Below, one piece after another: positions 9,601 to 18,275 of a stretch of 64,000 nucleotides of DNA. The DNA is from Methylococcales bacterium (GTDB lineage Bacteria; Pseudomonadota; Gammaproteobacteria; Methylococcales; Methylomonadaceae). The position numbers and the translations under genes are program-made. How positions within the stretch are numbered: the first letter of the stretch is position 1; each line of letters begins with the position of its first letter. Location: NCBI GenBank assembly GCA_026399075.1, contig JAPLRR010000043.1, positions 1 through 64,000 on the forward strand. The letters run 5' to 3'. The notes below the pieces were generated by a model. It saw nothing but the letters and a program-made list of their open reading frames with translations. It made no database searches and was not told where the DNA came from.

Positions 9601-10533
9601 CAAACGCCAACGGGGCCCATTAAGCGCCCAAAAAAATTGGCTTTCAAGTTGTTTGGCAGCAAACACCCCTTGCCCTGGCCGGGTCAATTTCACTCCCCCT
9701 AATTGCACATCACCGACTAAGGAAACCAATTGGGACTGGTGCAATTTGGCCCAGAACTTAGCTGTACCGGTCTCAGGGGGTGTCACTATGGAAAAGGGCG
9801 TGTAGTCGGACAGCCATCGGGTGATATTCAAGTTTTTTGTGGCGATATAAATGTCGCCGTCGACGGCTGAGGGTTCAAATACATTACCCTGCACATCCAT
9901 TATCAGGTTTACCTCATCACCATGATTTCGGGGTGATTTTAACCGGACATTCAGTTGATGACGCTGGCCTTGGTTCATGATCGCCAGATCTACCTTGCCA
10001 ACAAAGGCGGCTTTATTGTGGCTTAGCTCATCCTGCCAGCTGATTTCACTTTGCAAAACTTCGTATTTTCCGCCCTGTAACAGCCATAAGGGCTGTCCTT
10101 CAGTGGCCTTTAAGCCGTCAATGGCAATGCTGCCGTCTTGTTTGCGGGTAACTGAAAGCTTGGCACCCACCAATGTGACCCAGGTCGAAGCCAATCTGTC
10201 GCTATTGACCAGCGCATCAAATAAATTGATGCCTAAGCGGATTTCTTGCAGTTGGATGGCAGGGGGGGGATTGCCCAGGGTGGGCTTTGTAGGCAAGGAT
10301 AGTAGCTTGATGTCTTTGAGTACCAATTCGGGATTAACCCCCCGCATATTGGCACTCAAACGTCCTATGGTGACTGGCGCCCCCACGAATTCGCTGATAC
10401 GGGTCGATAAATCAGCCTTAAAATGATCAACCCCTGACAACAGCAGGCGCACAGAGGTCAAGCTGACGGCTGTGGCAATCAACGTCCAAAAAATAAGCTG
10501 CCGCGTTGCCCTTTTAAGGTGATGGATCATCAA
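6661..10533 (-). CDS. yhdP: YhdP-family AsmA-like envelope phospholipid transporter
   Basis: This is a very long (1290-residue) AsmA/TamB-like protein with an N-terminal membrane anchor (about residues 12-33, LIFWTLIATAVSLTSVRLLL). A DUF3971-type beta-groove region follows (ISEFVGAPVTIGRLSANMRG near the start), then a C-terminal AsmA-like domain (GILAMAQWVKRLQLDFSDVYQEG). Family members span the periplasm and, with TamB and YdbH in E. coli, carry phospholipids to the outer membrane. The length is normal for YhdP. It lies between rng and nit, the usual order. Long antisense frames inside it are shadows. Confidence 0.92.
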   Translation of the reverse strand: MMIHHLKRATRQLIFWTLIATAVSLTSVRLLLSGVDHFKADLSTRISEFVGAPVTIGRLSANMRGVNPELVLKDIKLLSLPTKPTLGNPPPAIQLQEIRLGINLFDALVNSDRLASTWVTLVGAKLSVTRKQDGSIAIDGLKATEGQPLWLLQGGKYEVLQSEISWQDELSHNKAAFVGKVDLAIMNQGQRHQLNVRLKSPRNHGDEVNLIMDVQGNVFEPSAVDGDIYIATKNLNITRWLSDYTPFSIVTPPETGTAKFWAKLHQSQLVSLVGDVQLGGVKLTRPGQGVFAAKQLESQFFWALNGPRWRLDVPHFLLETADKKLPATSFSVAGSANQSGFFHELGLYVATMDLQEASQLVRFFAPLPKTADTLLAQAQLKGKLGQVSCFVDLDNKHFAVSGKFAGITVAPTETRPGVENLNGQLKGSDTQGEIIFSPQSTRLTTLGIFRDTLDIPKLKGTLAWQQTAGKWTLSSPRIELDLPDIKTVTRLNLSIPKTKGTPFMDIKTEFSAGDMGKVGKYLPVGIMAKDLVYWLDHAFVGGRIPKGFILLHGNLNEFPFKGSPGVFKAGFSVENLDLLYHPEWPHVTGMGGEVLFSKNSLQIDIQKGLSHKVKINQAKVTIADLGVSKFLGVQGLLETDILDGLAFLKKSPLDFSVDKLLDAVTPQGSTRITLDLNLPLATDVIAKVNGNAQLANARLKVKALDLWVEKINGAIKFNEQGLFSDTINAVALAQPIQISLKGSEAKTTVNVSGRASIGELRKQFDLPGWQVADGAADYQLKLQLPSAGAAPELWVQSNLAGVSLALPGSLAKTKGQQHPLALTFDLADATLLPISLTYDNQMKAALTFNINQRRIESGHILVGVGTVEKNQGPGIKLEIKRDNLALEDWLGLAASVLQDKGGATTSAMAGLREISVHSEHGLWKKNDLGFINLVLKPEGRFWSGNISGNLANGKLKIPLNVNGTDSISLLMEEMNLSALKQLESQDGKSLAKPTPVKQQLPDVMPLLTIASQKTLWQSVDLGQLDVQSARIPNGIGFNRVSLSGKDLNLNFSGDWKVTGTQSQTRTQGTLGIAQVGQLLNKLGISKNLTETSAAVDFSGGWKGAPYQFSLAEWQGKINVHLKEGRILGIEPGFGRVLGILAMAQWVKRLQLDFSDVYQEGLTFNTIDGRLDVANGKAVTQNLVIDAIPAKITLIGTTDLVKHTFDYRVSVVPKSAEAVPIAGTIMAKVAALIGRSLTGKDQEGFFFGSEYLVKGDWGNAQVIPLHENDGLLQKTWDGITDFSWLKDKKQP

Positions 10534-10609
10534 AGCAACCTAAAGAAAACAGGCAAAAAGCTGCCAACTTCGCCTTGCATAGGGCCTGGGGACAATAAAC
10601 CCCTGTACC

Positions 10610-12064
10610 TTACAGCAGGACAACGTCATATTGTTCCTGGTTATATTCCGCCTCGGCCCGGAACTTAATCTGCACACCCAAGAATATTTCCAATTCAGCG
10701 AGCATGTCGGCATCTTCATCCAGCAGCATTTCCACTACGCCATTCGATGCCAGCACAAGTATGGTCTGCACCTTGTAAAGCCGCACTTCCCGGATAATTT
10801 CCCGGAATATTTCCAGGCACATCGACTCTGCGGTCTTCAACACCCCCCGCCCACCACAGGCACTACAAGGTTCACACAGGATATGCTCCAAACTTTCACG
10901 CGTCCTTTTGCGGGTCATTTCCACTAAGCCCAACACCGACACTTCGGTAATTTTTGTTTTCGCCCGGTCTTTTTCCAGATTGCGCTCCAATGCCAGCAAC
11001 ACCTGCTTTTTATGTTCTTCACTTTTCATATCGATAAAATCGATAATGATGATGCCACCAAGGTTTCTTAGCCTGAGCTGTCGGGCAATGGTTTGGGTCG
11101 CTTCCAGGTTGGTCTTGAAAATGGTTTCTTCCAAGTTCCGCCCGCCCACATAACCGCCAGTGTTCACATCCACGGTGGTCATAGCTTCGGTTTGGTCAAA
11201 AATCAGATAACCGCCGGACTTTAATTTGACCTTGCGTTCCAACGCTTTCTTTATTTCATCTTCGACACTGTAAATGTCAAAAACGGGGCATTCACCTGTG
11301 TAATGTTCGATCACCGGCACAATTTCAGGCACAAAGACCTCGGCAAACTCCAACAGGCGATGGTAAGTTTCCTTAGAATCCACCCGTACCCGGTCAATCC
11401 CTTCTTTGTATAAGTCCCTTAATGTCCTGATACTGAGCGGCAAATCCTTATGGATAAATTGCTTGGGTTTGGCGCTGGCAATTTTTTCGACTATTGATTC
11501 CCACAGCTTCAGTAAAAACGTCATATCTGCAATGAGTATGGATTCTTCCACGCACTCAGCTGCTGTCCTTGCGATAAAGCCCCCACATTTATGCGTGGCC
11601 CTGAACCCATCAAGGCAAGCCCTAAGCCGTACCCGCTCAGCTTCACATTCAATCCGCTGGGATACACCAGAATTATTCGAATAGGGCATGTAGACCTGAT
11701 AGCGCGAGGGGATCGAAATTTCGGTAGTTAACCGGGCGCCTTTGCTGCCCAAAGGGTCTTTGACCACTTGCACAACGATATGCTGGCCTTCATGCAGATA
11801 ATGTTCAATAATTTCTGAACCTTTCTTTTCCAGATCCTTGGCACACAAATCTGAAAGATGGATAAACGCGGCCTTAGGCAAGCCAATATCAACAAAAGCC
11901 GCTTGCATACCCGGCAAAACCCGGCATACTTCACCTTTGTAAATATTGCCCACCAAGCCCCGTTCCCGGCTACGTTCAATGATGAGTTCCTGCAACACAC
12001 CATTTTCTATGACGGCAACCCGGGTTTCTGGAGGCGTCACATTAATTAAAATTTCTTCACTCAT
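10610..12064 (-). CDS. rng: Ribonuclease G
   Basis: This is RNase G at 484 residues (the usual length is about 490). The N-terminal S1 RNA-binding domain is visible as GNIYKGEVCRVLPGMQAAFVDIG (about residues 39-61). The catalytic DNase I-like site has the metal-binding aspartates in TTVDVNTGGYVGG and IIIIDFIDM, and the zinc-link is CEPCSACGGRG. It lacks the long C-terminal scaffold of RNase E. It matures the 5' end of 16S rRNA and degrades some mRNAs in the cytoplasm. The start overlaps the maf stop by four bases (ATGA), which indicates translational coupling in a rlmH-maf-rng operon. Confidence 0.96.
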   Translation of the reverse strand: MSEEILINVTPPETRVAVIENGVLQELIIERSRERGLVGNIYKGEVCRVLPGMQAAFVDIGLPKAAFIHLSDLCAKDLEKKGSEIIEHYLHEGQHIVVQVVKDPLGSKGARLTTEISIPSRYQVYMPYSNNSGVSQRIECEAERVRLRACLDGFRATHKCGGFIARTAAECVEESILIADMTFLLKLWESIVEKIASAKPKQFIHKDLPLSIRTLRDLYKEGIDRVRVDSKETYHRLLEFAEVFVPEIVPVIEHYTGECPVFDIYSVEDEIKKALERKVKLKSGGYLIFDQTEAMTTVDVNTGGYVGGRNLEETIFKTNLEATQTIARQLRLRNLGGIIIIDFIDMKSEEHKKQVLLALERNLEKDRAKTKITEVSVLGLVEMTRKRTRESLEHILCEPCSACGGRGVLKTAESMCLEIFREIIREVRLYKVQTILVLASNGVVEMLLDEDADMLAELEIFLGVQIKFRAEAEYNQEQYDVVLL

Positions 12065-12636
12065 TTGAAAAGCACTATCCCTTGTTTTGATAATAGTTCG
12101 GCAGTCTCAAATAATGGCAAACCGACCACGCCAGAAAAACTGCCTTTTATAGTTTCCACAAACACACTGCCCAAGCCTTGTATAGCATAACTGCCTGCTT
12201 TATCCAATGGCTCGCCGGTTTCCCAATAGTCTTGAATTTGCCGCGCTGTCAAATGCCTGAAAGTCACTTCGGTGATACTCACGACTTGGCCATGCTCCCG
12301 CCCCCTTAATGAGACCGCGCTATAAACCTGATGGGTTTTGCCTGACAATTGTGTCAACATTGCCAAGGCATCTGCTTGGTCTTTGGGTTTACCCATAATT
12401 ATAGACCCTAAAACAACGGCTGTGTCAGCGGCAAGCACAGGAATTTCAGTATTGAGCCGGATCTTACACGCTGCCGACTTTTCAGCCGCCAGACGTTGCA
12501 CATAGGCTAAAGGCGCTTCATTAGGCAAGGGGGTCTCATCAATATCCACCGGATAAACCTGATAAATGACTTTTATCTGGTCAAGGAGCTCCTGTCGGCG
12601 CGGAGATGCTGAAGCAAGGATAATTTGTTCGGCCAT
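12061..12636 (-). CDS. maf: Maf/YhdE nucleoside triphosphate pyrophosphatase
   Basis: This 191-residue Maf protein opens with the family signature LASASPRRQELL and continues with the DIDETPLPNEAP and VLAADTAVVLG blocks. These bind metal and nucleotide. The YhdE branch hydrolyses dTTP, UTP and modified pyrimidine nucleotides to monophosphates as a housecleaning enzyme; the branch assignment is from gene context beside rng and from overall similarity. It overlaps rlmH by one base (TAATG) and rng by four, so the three genes are translationally coupled. Confidence 0.93.
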   Translation of the reverse strand: MAEQIILASASPRRQELLDQIKVIYQVYPVDIDETPLPNEAPLAYVQRLAAEKSAACKIRLNTEIPVLAADTAVVLGSIIMGKPKDQADALAMLTQLSGKTHQVYSAVSLRGREHGQVVSITEVTFRHLTARQIQDYWETGEPLDKAGSYAIQGLGSVFVETIKGSFSGVVGLPLFETAELLSKQGIVLFK

Positions 12637-13103
12637 TAGCGGTGATAAGGGTGGTTATTAAGAATACTCCAGGCACGGTAAAGCTGTTCAGCCACGATAA
12701 TGCGCACTAGAGGATGGGGAAAAGTGAGCTTGGATAAGCTCCATGATTCCCGTGCCAATTGTTTGGCGCTATCGGCCAAACCTTCCGGCCCGCCAATTAG
12801 TATGGCAACGTCCTGGCCGCTTGCCTGCCAGCGTTGCATGGCTTGTGCCAATTCCGGGGTAGTCCATGGCTTGCCAGGGATATCCAAGGTCACAACATGG
12901 TTGGCTTGAGGAATAGCCGCCAGCATCCGTTCCCCTTCCTCTTTTACAATACGGGCAAGGTCGCTGTTTTTGCCCCGCTTACCCGGTGCAATTTCTTTAA
13001 GCACCAAGCCGCAATCACGCGGCAAGCGTTTGGCATATTCATCGTAGCCCTGCTGTACCCAGCCCGGCATACGGTTTCCCACTGAAATCAGATTTATTTG
13101 CAT
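12636..13103 (-). CDS. rlmH: 23S rRNA (pseudouridine1915-N3)-methyltransferase RlmH
   Basis: This SPOUT methyltransferase has 155 residues when started at [15 protein letters not shown], exactly the family length; the frame is open further upstream but that part is not conserved. The knot motifs are present: [11 protein letters not shown] for S-adenosylmethionine binding and [18 protein letters not shown] at the C-terminus. It methylates pseudouridine 1915 of 23S rRNA on the assembled ribosome. In many gammaproteobacteria rsfS lies directly upstream; here the upstream region holds only hairpins and then panD. It is the first gene of rlmH-maf-rng. Confidence 0.95.
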   Translation of the reverse strand: MQINLISVGNRMPGWVQQGYDEYAKRLPRDCGLVLKEIAPGKRGKNSDLARIVKEEGERMLAAIPQANHVVTLDIPGKPWTTPELAQAMQRWQASGQDVAILIGGPEGLADSAKQLARESWSLSKLTFPHPLVRIIVAEQLYRAWSILNNHPYHR

Positions 13104-13287
13104 GGGCATGCAGGATACAGGCAACAAAGCGTTGATGCAACGTAAGGTGCAGCATAAATAGCTAGCGCGGCACATTTTAAAACGAAGCCTAAACTTACAG
13201 GCAAACTAAAAAAATGGGGCTAAAAATGCGCAGTTAAAACAAAAATTGGCTGTTATAACTGGCTTAACGGTGGTTTAAAAAGCTCAC

Positions 13288-13362
13288 CAACTGTGTTGTT
13301 TGTTGAAAACGACAAACAACACGCTTGGCAGTCCAGTTAAAATCCCGTAGATTTTAACTGGC
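13288..13362. repeat. Two adjacent intergenic hairpins downstream of panD
   Basis: Between panD and rlmH lie two inverted repeats. One is GTTGTTTG / CAAACAAC with a short spacer around 13292-13320. The other is CAGTTAAAATC / GATTTTAACTG around 13333-13361. Both could form RNA hairpins in the panD 3' region, but neither is followed by a clear U-tract on the minus strand, so terminator function is only possible. The rest of the 294-base gap shows no gene. Confidence 0.5.
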
Positions 13363-13397
13363 TCTTTTCTGACTTCTTAAAAAGGTGATGTTAACAA

Positions 13398-13778
13398 TTA
13401 GCTTGCCTGAACTGGGATAGAAAAGGCGGAACGTGACACTTGGTTTTTTTCGTTAAAATAAACCAGCGTGGGTTTGTGTAAATCGGCTTCTTGCTGATCT
13501 AAAATCGTATATGCGCACACAATGATCAAATCGCCTGGACACGCCAAGCGGGCCGCAGCCCCGTTCACAGAAAACACCCCGGAGCCGTCTTCTGCACGTA
13601 TTGCATAAGTCGTGAAGCGTGCGCCATTATTGACATTGTAAATTTGGATTTGCTCGTATTCCCGTATGCCTGACAGATCAAGAATAGCGCCGTCAATCGC
13701 ACAAGAACCCTCATAGCCCAATTCTGAACGAGTTACCGTGGCACGGTGCAACTTCGCTTTAAGCATCGTAATTTGCAT
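13398..13778 (-). CDS. panD: Aspartate 1-decarboxylase
   Basis: This 126-residue pro-enzyme carries [11 protein letters not shown]. The chain self-cleaves between Gly24 and Ser25 to form the pyruvoyl cofactor, and the numbering matches the E. coli enzyme. It decarboxylates L-aspartate to beta-alanine for pantothenate and coenzyme A synthesis. Other family features visible are the LHRATVT start, the [10 protein letters not shown] block and the [19 protein letters not shown] barrel. It follows panC on the same strand but is separated by about 260 bases carrying a dispersed repeat, so it may have its own promoter. Confidence 0.97.
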   Translation of the reverse strand: MQITMLKAKLHRATVTRSELGYEGSCAIDGAILDLSGIREYEQIQIYNVNNGARFTTYAIRAEDGSGVFSVNGAAARLACPGDLIIVCAYTILDQQEADLHKPTLVYFNEKNQVSRSAFSIPVQAS

Positions 13779-13918
13779 AAATAAGCACCATAAATACGTG
13801 GAAAAACTGGGTATTATCCCTTAAATGCAGTAACTCATCAACTTTTTGAACACTTAACTTAGCTTATTGAAGGGGAAGTCACCAAATTAAAACGTAGGCA
13901 AGACAGCAAACCGCCAAT

Positions 13919-14028
13919 ATATAGAGTACGAAGTTGGTAAGGCGACACAAGATTCCCTTCCCCTTTGGGAGAGGGTTAGGGTATTTCAAATGTCGCTTTA
14001 CCAGCTTCGGCTCCTATAACCCCGTGCA
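13919..14028. repeat. Dispersed palindromic repeat, copy D (with both terminal arms)
   Basis: This intergenic element between panC and panD is itself an imperfect palindrome. A left arm (TACGAAGTTGGTAAGGCGAC) and a right arm (GTCGCTTTACCAGCTTCGG) flank a CCCTTTGGGAGAGGG core. Bases 13921-13957 match 62462-62498 perfectly in inverted orientation (37 bp). The right arm resembles copies A and B, which ties all copies into one family. This is the most complete copy, and its structure fits a MITE-like element. Confidence 0.75.
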
Positions 14029-14040
14029 ACAGGTCAAACG

Positions 14041-14883
14041 TTATCTGGAAAAATAGATATTATCAATTAACCTTGTTTTACCGAGTTTTGCAGCAACCAA
14101 CAACACCAACTCCCTATCGTCTGGTGCGGCTTTTGCCAAATCGCTGCTGCGGCACACAGAAAAATAATCCGGTACAAACCCCGCCTGCGTTAAAGACAAC
14201 AAAGCCTGCTGCTCTACGGCGTTATAATCTTGGACTCCCGCCAAAATGGCATCGCGGGCAACGCATAAAGAATAAAAAAGCTTTGCGGCTACTGCCTTTT
14301 CCTTAACCGTCAAATAGCCATTTCTTGAACTCATGGCCAAGCCACTAGGCTCCCTAACCGTATCCACCCCTAAAATCTCGACGGGGATATGCAAATCCCT
14401 CGCCATCGTTTTTATAACGGCCAATTGCTGGAAATCTTTTAAGCCAAACAGGGCAATATCCGGTTGCACACAATTGAATAACTTACAGACTACCGTGGCA
14501 ACACCGCTAAAATGCCCAGGCCGGGATGCCCCACAATACTTGTCAGACAGGCCGCTTACGGTAACGGTGGTTTTGGCATCAGGCGTGTAAATGTCTGCAA
14601 CCGCAGGTAAAAACAATAAGTCAGTGTCTTCTATGGCCAATTTTTTTTGGTCATCCTGCTCGGTGCGCGGATAAGACTCAAAATCTTCACCCACACCAAA
14701 TTGGGTGGGATTGACAAAAATACTGACCACAATACGGTCGGCTAATTTTTTAGCCTCCCTGACCAGTTGGAGGTGTCCGTCATGTAGATTGCCCATGGTA
14801 GGGACAAAGGCCACTGTTTCTCCTTTTATGCGCCACGCTTTGATGGCATGGCGCAATTCGACAACTGTGTTTACGACCTGCAT
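14041..14883 (-). CDS. panC: Pantothenate synthetase
   Basis: This 280-residue enzyme (pantoate-beta-alanine ligase) joins pantoate and beta-alanine with ATP. Visible signatures are the HIGH-like VPTMGNLHDGHLQLV for ATP binding, FVNPTQFG for pantoate binding, LFGLKDFQQLAVI and the KMSKS-like SSRNGYL region. The length is normal. It follows panB with five intervening bases, so panB and panC are almost certainly cotranscribed, downstream of folK. The product acts in the cytoplasm in coenzyme A biosynthesis together with panD. Confidence 0.97.
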   Translation of the reverse strand: MQVVNTVVELRHAIKAWRIKGETVAFVPTMGNLHDGHLQLVREAKKLADRIVVSIFVNPTQFGVGEDFESYPRTEQDDQKKLAIEDTDLLFLPAVADIYTPDAKTTVTVSGLSDKYCGASRPGHFSGVATVVCKLFNCVQPDIALFGLKDFQQLAVIKTMARDLHIPVEILGVDTVREPSGLAMSSRNGYLTVKEKAVAAKLFYSLCVARDAILAGVQDYNAVEQQALLSLTQAGFVPDYFSVCRSSDLAKAAPDDRELVLLVAAKLGKTRLIDNIYFSR

Positions 14884-14888
14884 AGATA

Positions 14889-15704
14889 CTAAAAACTCTC
14901 TTGGGAACTGGGAAATTGCGCCTGTTTTACGGCTTGATGGTAGGCTAAAATGGCAGATTCAATGCTGTCCGCATTTTGCATGAAGTTTTTTGAAAAACGG
15001 GGGCGTTTAGTTATGCCGATATTGAGCATGTCATAAAGCACCAACACCTGGCCGTCACAATCAACACCCGCGCCAATCCCAATAACTGGAATACTAAGCT
15101 GGCCGCTAATTTCCTTGGCCAGCGCCGCTGGTACACACTCCAACACCAACATCCCCGCCCCGGCTTCTTGCAATTGATGGGCATCGGCAATAATTTTTGC
15201 CGCATCGGCAGGGGCTTTCCCTTGCACCTTATAATTCCCCAATTGATTGATCAGTTGCGGCAACAAGCCTAAATGACCGCAGACTGGGATGCCTTGGTCA
15301 ACCAAAAACTGGACGCAGTCATAACGGGGGCCTTCCAGCTTCACCATTTGTACCCCGCCTAGCTGCATCAATTTTGCGGCATTTTTGGCGGCAAGTGCTG
15401 GCGTGGAATAGCTCATAAACGGCAAATCAGCCATTACAAAAGCCCGATGCCTTGCATTGCTAACACAACGGGCATGATAAACCATATCCCTGACAGTAAC
15501 TGGCAAGGTCGTACCATGGCCTTGGACTACCATCCCCAGCGAATCACCCACCAACATTACATCAACGCCAGTTTGATCAATTAATGCGCTAAAACTGGCA
15601 TCGTAAGCCGTCAGGCAGCTGATTTTTTCCCCACGCCGCTTCATAGCCAGCAAATCATTGACCGTCAATAGTTTTGTTGTGGAATCGTAATTCGTTTGGT
15701 TCAT
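14889..15704 (-). CDS. panB: 3-methyl-2-oxobutanoate hydroxymethyltransferase
   Basis: This 271-residue TIM-barrel enzyme transfers a hydroxymethyl group from methylenetetrahydrofolate to alpha-ketoisovalerate, giving ketopantoate. The sequence shows the family motifs CLTAYDASFSALIDQTGVD, VMLVGDSLGMVVQGH (metal-binding Asp), VKLEGP and GIPVCGHLGLLPQ. It lies one base behind folK and five bases before panC. The folK-panB-panC arrangement is conserved in gammaproteobacteria and joins folate and pantothenate synthesis, since PanB uses a folate cofactor. Confidence 0.97.
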   Translation of the reverse strand: MNQTNYDSTTKLLTVNDLLAMKRRGEKISCLTAYDASFSALIDQTGVDVMLVGDSLGMVVQGHGTTLPVTVRDMVYHARCVSNARHRAFVMADLPFMSYSTPALAAKNAAKLMQLGGVQMVKLEGPRYDCVQFLVDQGIPVCGHLGLLPQLINQLGNYKVQGKAPADAAKIIADAHQLQEAGAGMLVLECVPAALAKEISGQLSIPVIGIGAGVDCDGQVLVLYDMLNIGITKRPRFSKNFMQNADSIESAILAYHQAVKQAQFPSSQESF

Positions 15705-15705
15705 A

Positions 15706-16209
15706 TCAGTTCAGCCGTTTCAACCCAGAAAAAGGGCACTTTGCAAGCAGACCGCTAATGGCACCTTTCCCCGGAATAATGATGTCAGGGGCGATTTCTG
15801 ACAAAGGGTATAAAACAAAAGCCCGCTCAGCCAAGCCTGGATGGGGTACGGTTAAATCAGGAAAATCAAGCATTTGATCGCCATAAATCAAGATGTCCAA
15901 GTCTAATGTCCGCGCGCCCCAACGCTCCCCTCTCCTTATCCGGCCTTGGCCGGTTTCAATGGCTTGTAGGGCTTGCAACAAAGCATGAGGTGCCAATTCT
16001 GTGGTTATCCCCATCACGGCATTTATATAATCAGGTTGGTCTTGAGGCCCCATAGGCACACTCTGGTACAAACTGGAAAACGAGATTTCCCGCACACCAA
16101 GCAAGTTGGCGATAGCTAAACGCGCCGATTTGATTTGGGTGACGGGTTCGGCAAGATTGCTGCCCAAGCCAAGGTAAGCGGTAACAGGGATGCTGTCGGA
16201 TTGATTCAT
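15706..16209 (-). CDS. folK: 2-amino-4-hydroxy-6-hydroxymethyldihydropteridine pyrophosphokinase
   Basis: This 167-residue HPPK has the N-terminal AYLGLGSNLAEPV and the signature RWGARTLDLDILIYGD, which carries the magnesium-binding aspartates. It transfers pyrophosphate from ATP to the pterin precursor in folate biosynthesis. The length is normal for a single-domain enzyme. In E. coli folK overlaps pcnB; here about 290 bases separate them and hold a GC-rich inverted repeat. It is the first gene of folK-panB-panC. Confidence 0.95.
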   Translation of the reverse strand: MNQSDSIPVTAYLGLGSNLAEPVTQIKSARLAIANLLGVREISFSSLYQSVPMGPQDQPDYINAVMGITTELAPHALLQALQAIETGQGRIRRGERWGARTLDLDILIYGDQMLDFPDLTVPHPGLAERAFVLYPLSEIAPDIIIPGKGAISGLLAKCPFSGLKRLN

Positions 16210-16357
16210 GGTTGATTTAATGTGCTGGTTTAGCTAAAGGCAAACAGCGTAGGCGGGTTTCAATAAGTATTCTATTAATTTGGCATTAAACTGCTACTAA
16301 ACGGGTGAGTATCTTTAGGGCATTTGTAATTATTTACTTCCCCTTATGAAACTGCTG

Positions 16358-16402
16358 GGGGTGAGGGGAAAATCTCCCCTCACCCCTTCCAAAGAGGGGA
16401 AC
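16358..16402. repeat. Palindromic intergenic repeat between pcnB and folK
   Basis: A perfect short hairpin GTGAGGGGA / TCCCCTCAC with a small AAATC-type loop lies in the 292-base gap downstream of pcnB. Its GAGGGG-type content recalls the cores of the dispersed repeats elsewhere in the window. It may end pcnB transcription or be a degenerate repeat copy. No gene is seen in the remaining gap. Confidence 0.5.
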
Positions 16403-16501
16403 CGCATAGGTACGAAAATTATTAGCAATCCCACCAGTTGTTTAATCCATTTACAAACACGGACAAGGCGGCAACAGGTAAGCTTGATTGTGGGGGCATT
16501 G

Positions 16502-17851
16502 CTATGCCTCTTTCCCTGGGCTGCCACCTTTACTGTTACCACGGAAATTCCTTTTTCGGGCTGGTTTCCCATTTTGGGGTTTACGTGGTGGCTGGGTCAT
16601 TTTCCGTTGTTCGTTTTCATCGGCTTCCTGATATTTACCCCACCACGCTGCCAACGTTGGGTCAGCCCCGCCCGTCTGCGCCCGCAAAACTAGGAAATCA
16701 TAACCCGCCCTAAAGCGGGGATGGCTGATCAAGCGGCTAGGTTTGGAGCCGAAACGGGCATTAAACTTTGGCTGCAAACTCCAGACTTCACGCATGGCCA
16801 TGGTGATATGTCGTGGTAAAGCGGTGCTCTTAATTTGCCTGCCGATAATTTCGTTGGCTGCCTCCTGATAAGCCATGAACTCAACCATCCCCTGAGCCAT
16901 TTTTTCTTTAGCCCGCATTTGCACAGGCTCCCACAAAAAAGCGGCCAATAAAAAATAAGCCGTCACGGTTTTGCCTTCAGCCATGCGGTTGTCGGAGTTT
17001 TCCAAGGCTTTAATCAGCAATAAGCGTGGGAAACCATTATCTTCAATCGACAAGCTGTTTTCCGTGGCAGGGAACAGTACTTGGAACAAGCCATAGTGCC
17101 TCAGCATTTCGAAAGTTTGCAGCGCATAACCTGACAAAAATAACTTAAGCGCCTCGTCGTAAAGCCTGGCTGACGGTATGCTGGACAACAATTCAGCGGC
17201 TTGGTGCATCGCTTTTTCGCACTCAGGATGCAGCTTAAAGCCCAGTTTGACGGCAAAGCGCACGGCCCTTAGCATACGCACAGGGTCTTCCCGGAACCGG
17301 GTGAGGGGATCACCAATCAGCCTAAGGGTTGAGGCTTTATGGTCAGCCATCCCATCGACATAATCCACCACTGAGAAATCTTTTATATTGTAGTAAAGTG
17401 CGTTGACGGTAAAGTCCCTGCGCCACACATCTTCCTCTATCGTACCGTAAACATTATCCCGCAACAGCCGCCCTTCCTTGTTGAGCACTTGTTTGTCATT
17501 TTGCTCCTCACCAGCACCCCGAAATGTCGCCACTTCAATGACTTCGCGGCCAAAATGCACATGCGCCAACCGAAATCTGCGGCCTATCAGGCGACAGTTA
17601 CGGAACACCTTCCTGATTTGCTCAGGATCGGCATTGGTGACCACATCGAAATCTTTAGGTTCGCGGCCCAATAATAAATCACGCACGCAACCACCCACAA
17701 GATAGGCGTCAAAACCTTCTTTTTGCAGCTTATACAAAACCTTCAGCGCATTTTCACTAATTTGGGCGCGTGAAATATTATGTTCAGGCCTAGCATAGAT
17801 CTTGACTTTAGATGCGACTGGTTCAACTTCATTTCTAACTGAAGTGATCAA
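16502..17851 (-). CDS. pcnB: Poly(A) polymerase I (polynucleotide adenylyltransferase)
   Basis: This 449-residue PcnB adds 3' poly(A) tails that promote RNA decay. The nucleotidyltransferase core reads LVGGCVRDLLLGREPKDFDVV (about residues 51-71) with the catalytic aspartates. Then come RRDFTVNALYYNI and the RNA-binding DPLTRFREDPVRMLRAVRFA block. The C-terminus is a basic tail (RKPQNGKPARKRNFRG), as in E. coli PcnB. No ATG or GTG fits the conserved N-terminus, so the start is probably the TTG at 17851; this is uncertain. It diverges from the small membrane protein and RDD genes. Confidence 0.94.
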   Translation of the reverse strand: MITSVRNEVEPVASKVKIYARPEHNISRAQISENALKVLYKLQKEGFDAYLVGGCVRDLLLGREPKDFDVVTNADPEQIRKVFRNCRLIGRRFRLAHVHFGREVIEVATFRGAGEEQNDKQVLNKEGRLLRDNVYGTIEEDVWRRDFTVNALYYNIKDFSVVDYVDGMADHKASTLRLIGDPLTRFREDPVRMLRAVRFAVKLGFKLHPECEKAMHQAAELLSSIPSARLYDEALKLFLSGYALQTFEMLRHYGLFQVLFPATENSLSIEDNGFPRLLLIKALENSDNRMAEGKTVTAYFLLAAFLWEPVQMRAKEKMAQGMVEFMAYQEAANEIIGRQIKSTALPRHITMAMREVWSLQPKFNARFGSKPSRLISHPRFRAGYDFLVLRAQTGGADPTLAAWWGKYQEADENEQRKMTQPPRKPQNGKPARKRNFRGNSKGGSPGKEA

Positions 17852-18095
17852 TTTTTTAAAGAATTTAAAAATAGCCTTTAACCCTGTTTATTTGTTCTAC
17901 TTATGGCAATCATATCATTTGATACATTCTATCCTACAAACAATCTTCTTTTTTTTTTACATTAGCCTTTTGAGTATAGTAGAATCATTGCACTGATTTT
18001 TACAAGCACCTGTTGTGCATCTAACAAAAATTAAAGATCAGGCAACCATTTTTTAAATATTCGCAGCAAACATTTGCGTACCTAGCGGGATTGTT

Positions 18096-18275
18096 ATGTT
18101 CAAAAAGATTCTTAATGGCTTCATTGACCATCCACTATTAACCAGCCTTTTTGTAGCGGATTTTGGTATCCTCTTGTTCCATAGGCCACCTTTCTTATTC
18201 TCTTTGGCCATGCTGGGCGCGTTAATGGCAATGTGCATGTATTTTGGCCAAAAATTAGCTTTATTTAAAGCTTAG
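18096..18275 (+). CDS. 59-residue hydrophobic membrane peptide
   Basis: This short frame is absent from the ORF track. It starts MFKKILNGFIDHPLL and contains two hydrophobic stretches (LLTSLFVADFGILLF and FLFSLAMLGALMAMCMYF) that would span the membrane, with a short basic N-terminus. Its TAG stop overlaps the GTG start of the RDD gene by one base, a layout typical of translational coupling. The antisense 61-residue frame listed over it is the less likely reading. I do not recognise a family. Its role is unknown but probably linked to the RDD protein. Confidence 0.6.
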   Translation: MFKKILNGFIDHPLLTSLFVADFGILLFHRPPFLFSLAMLGALMAMCMYFGQKLALFKA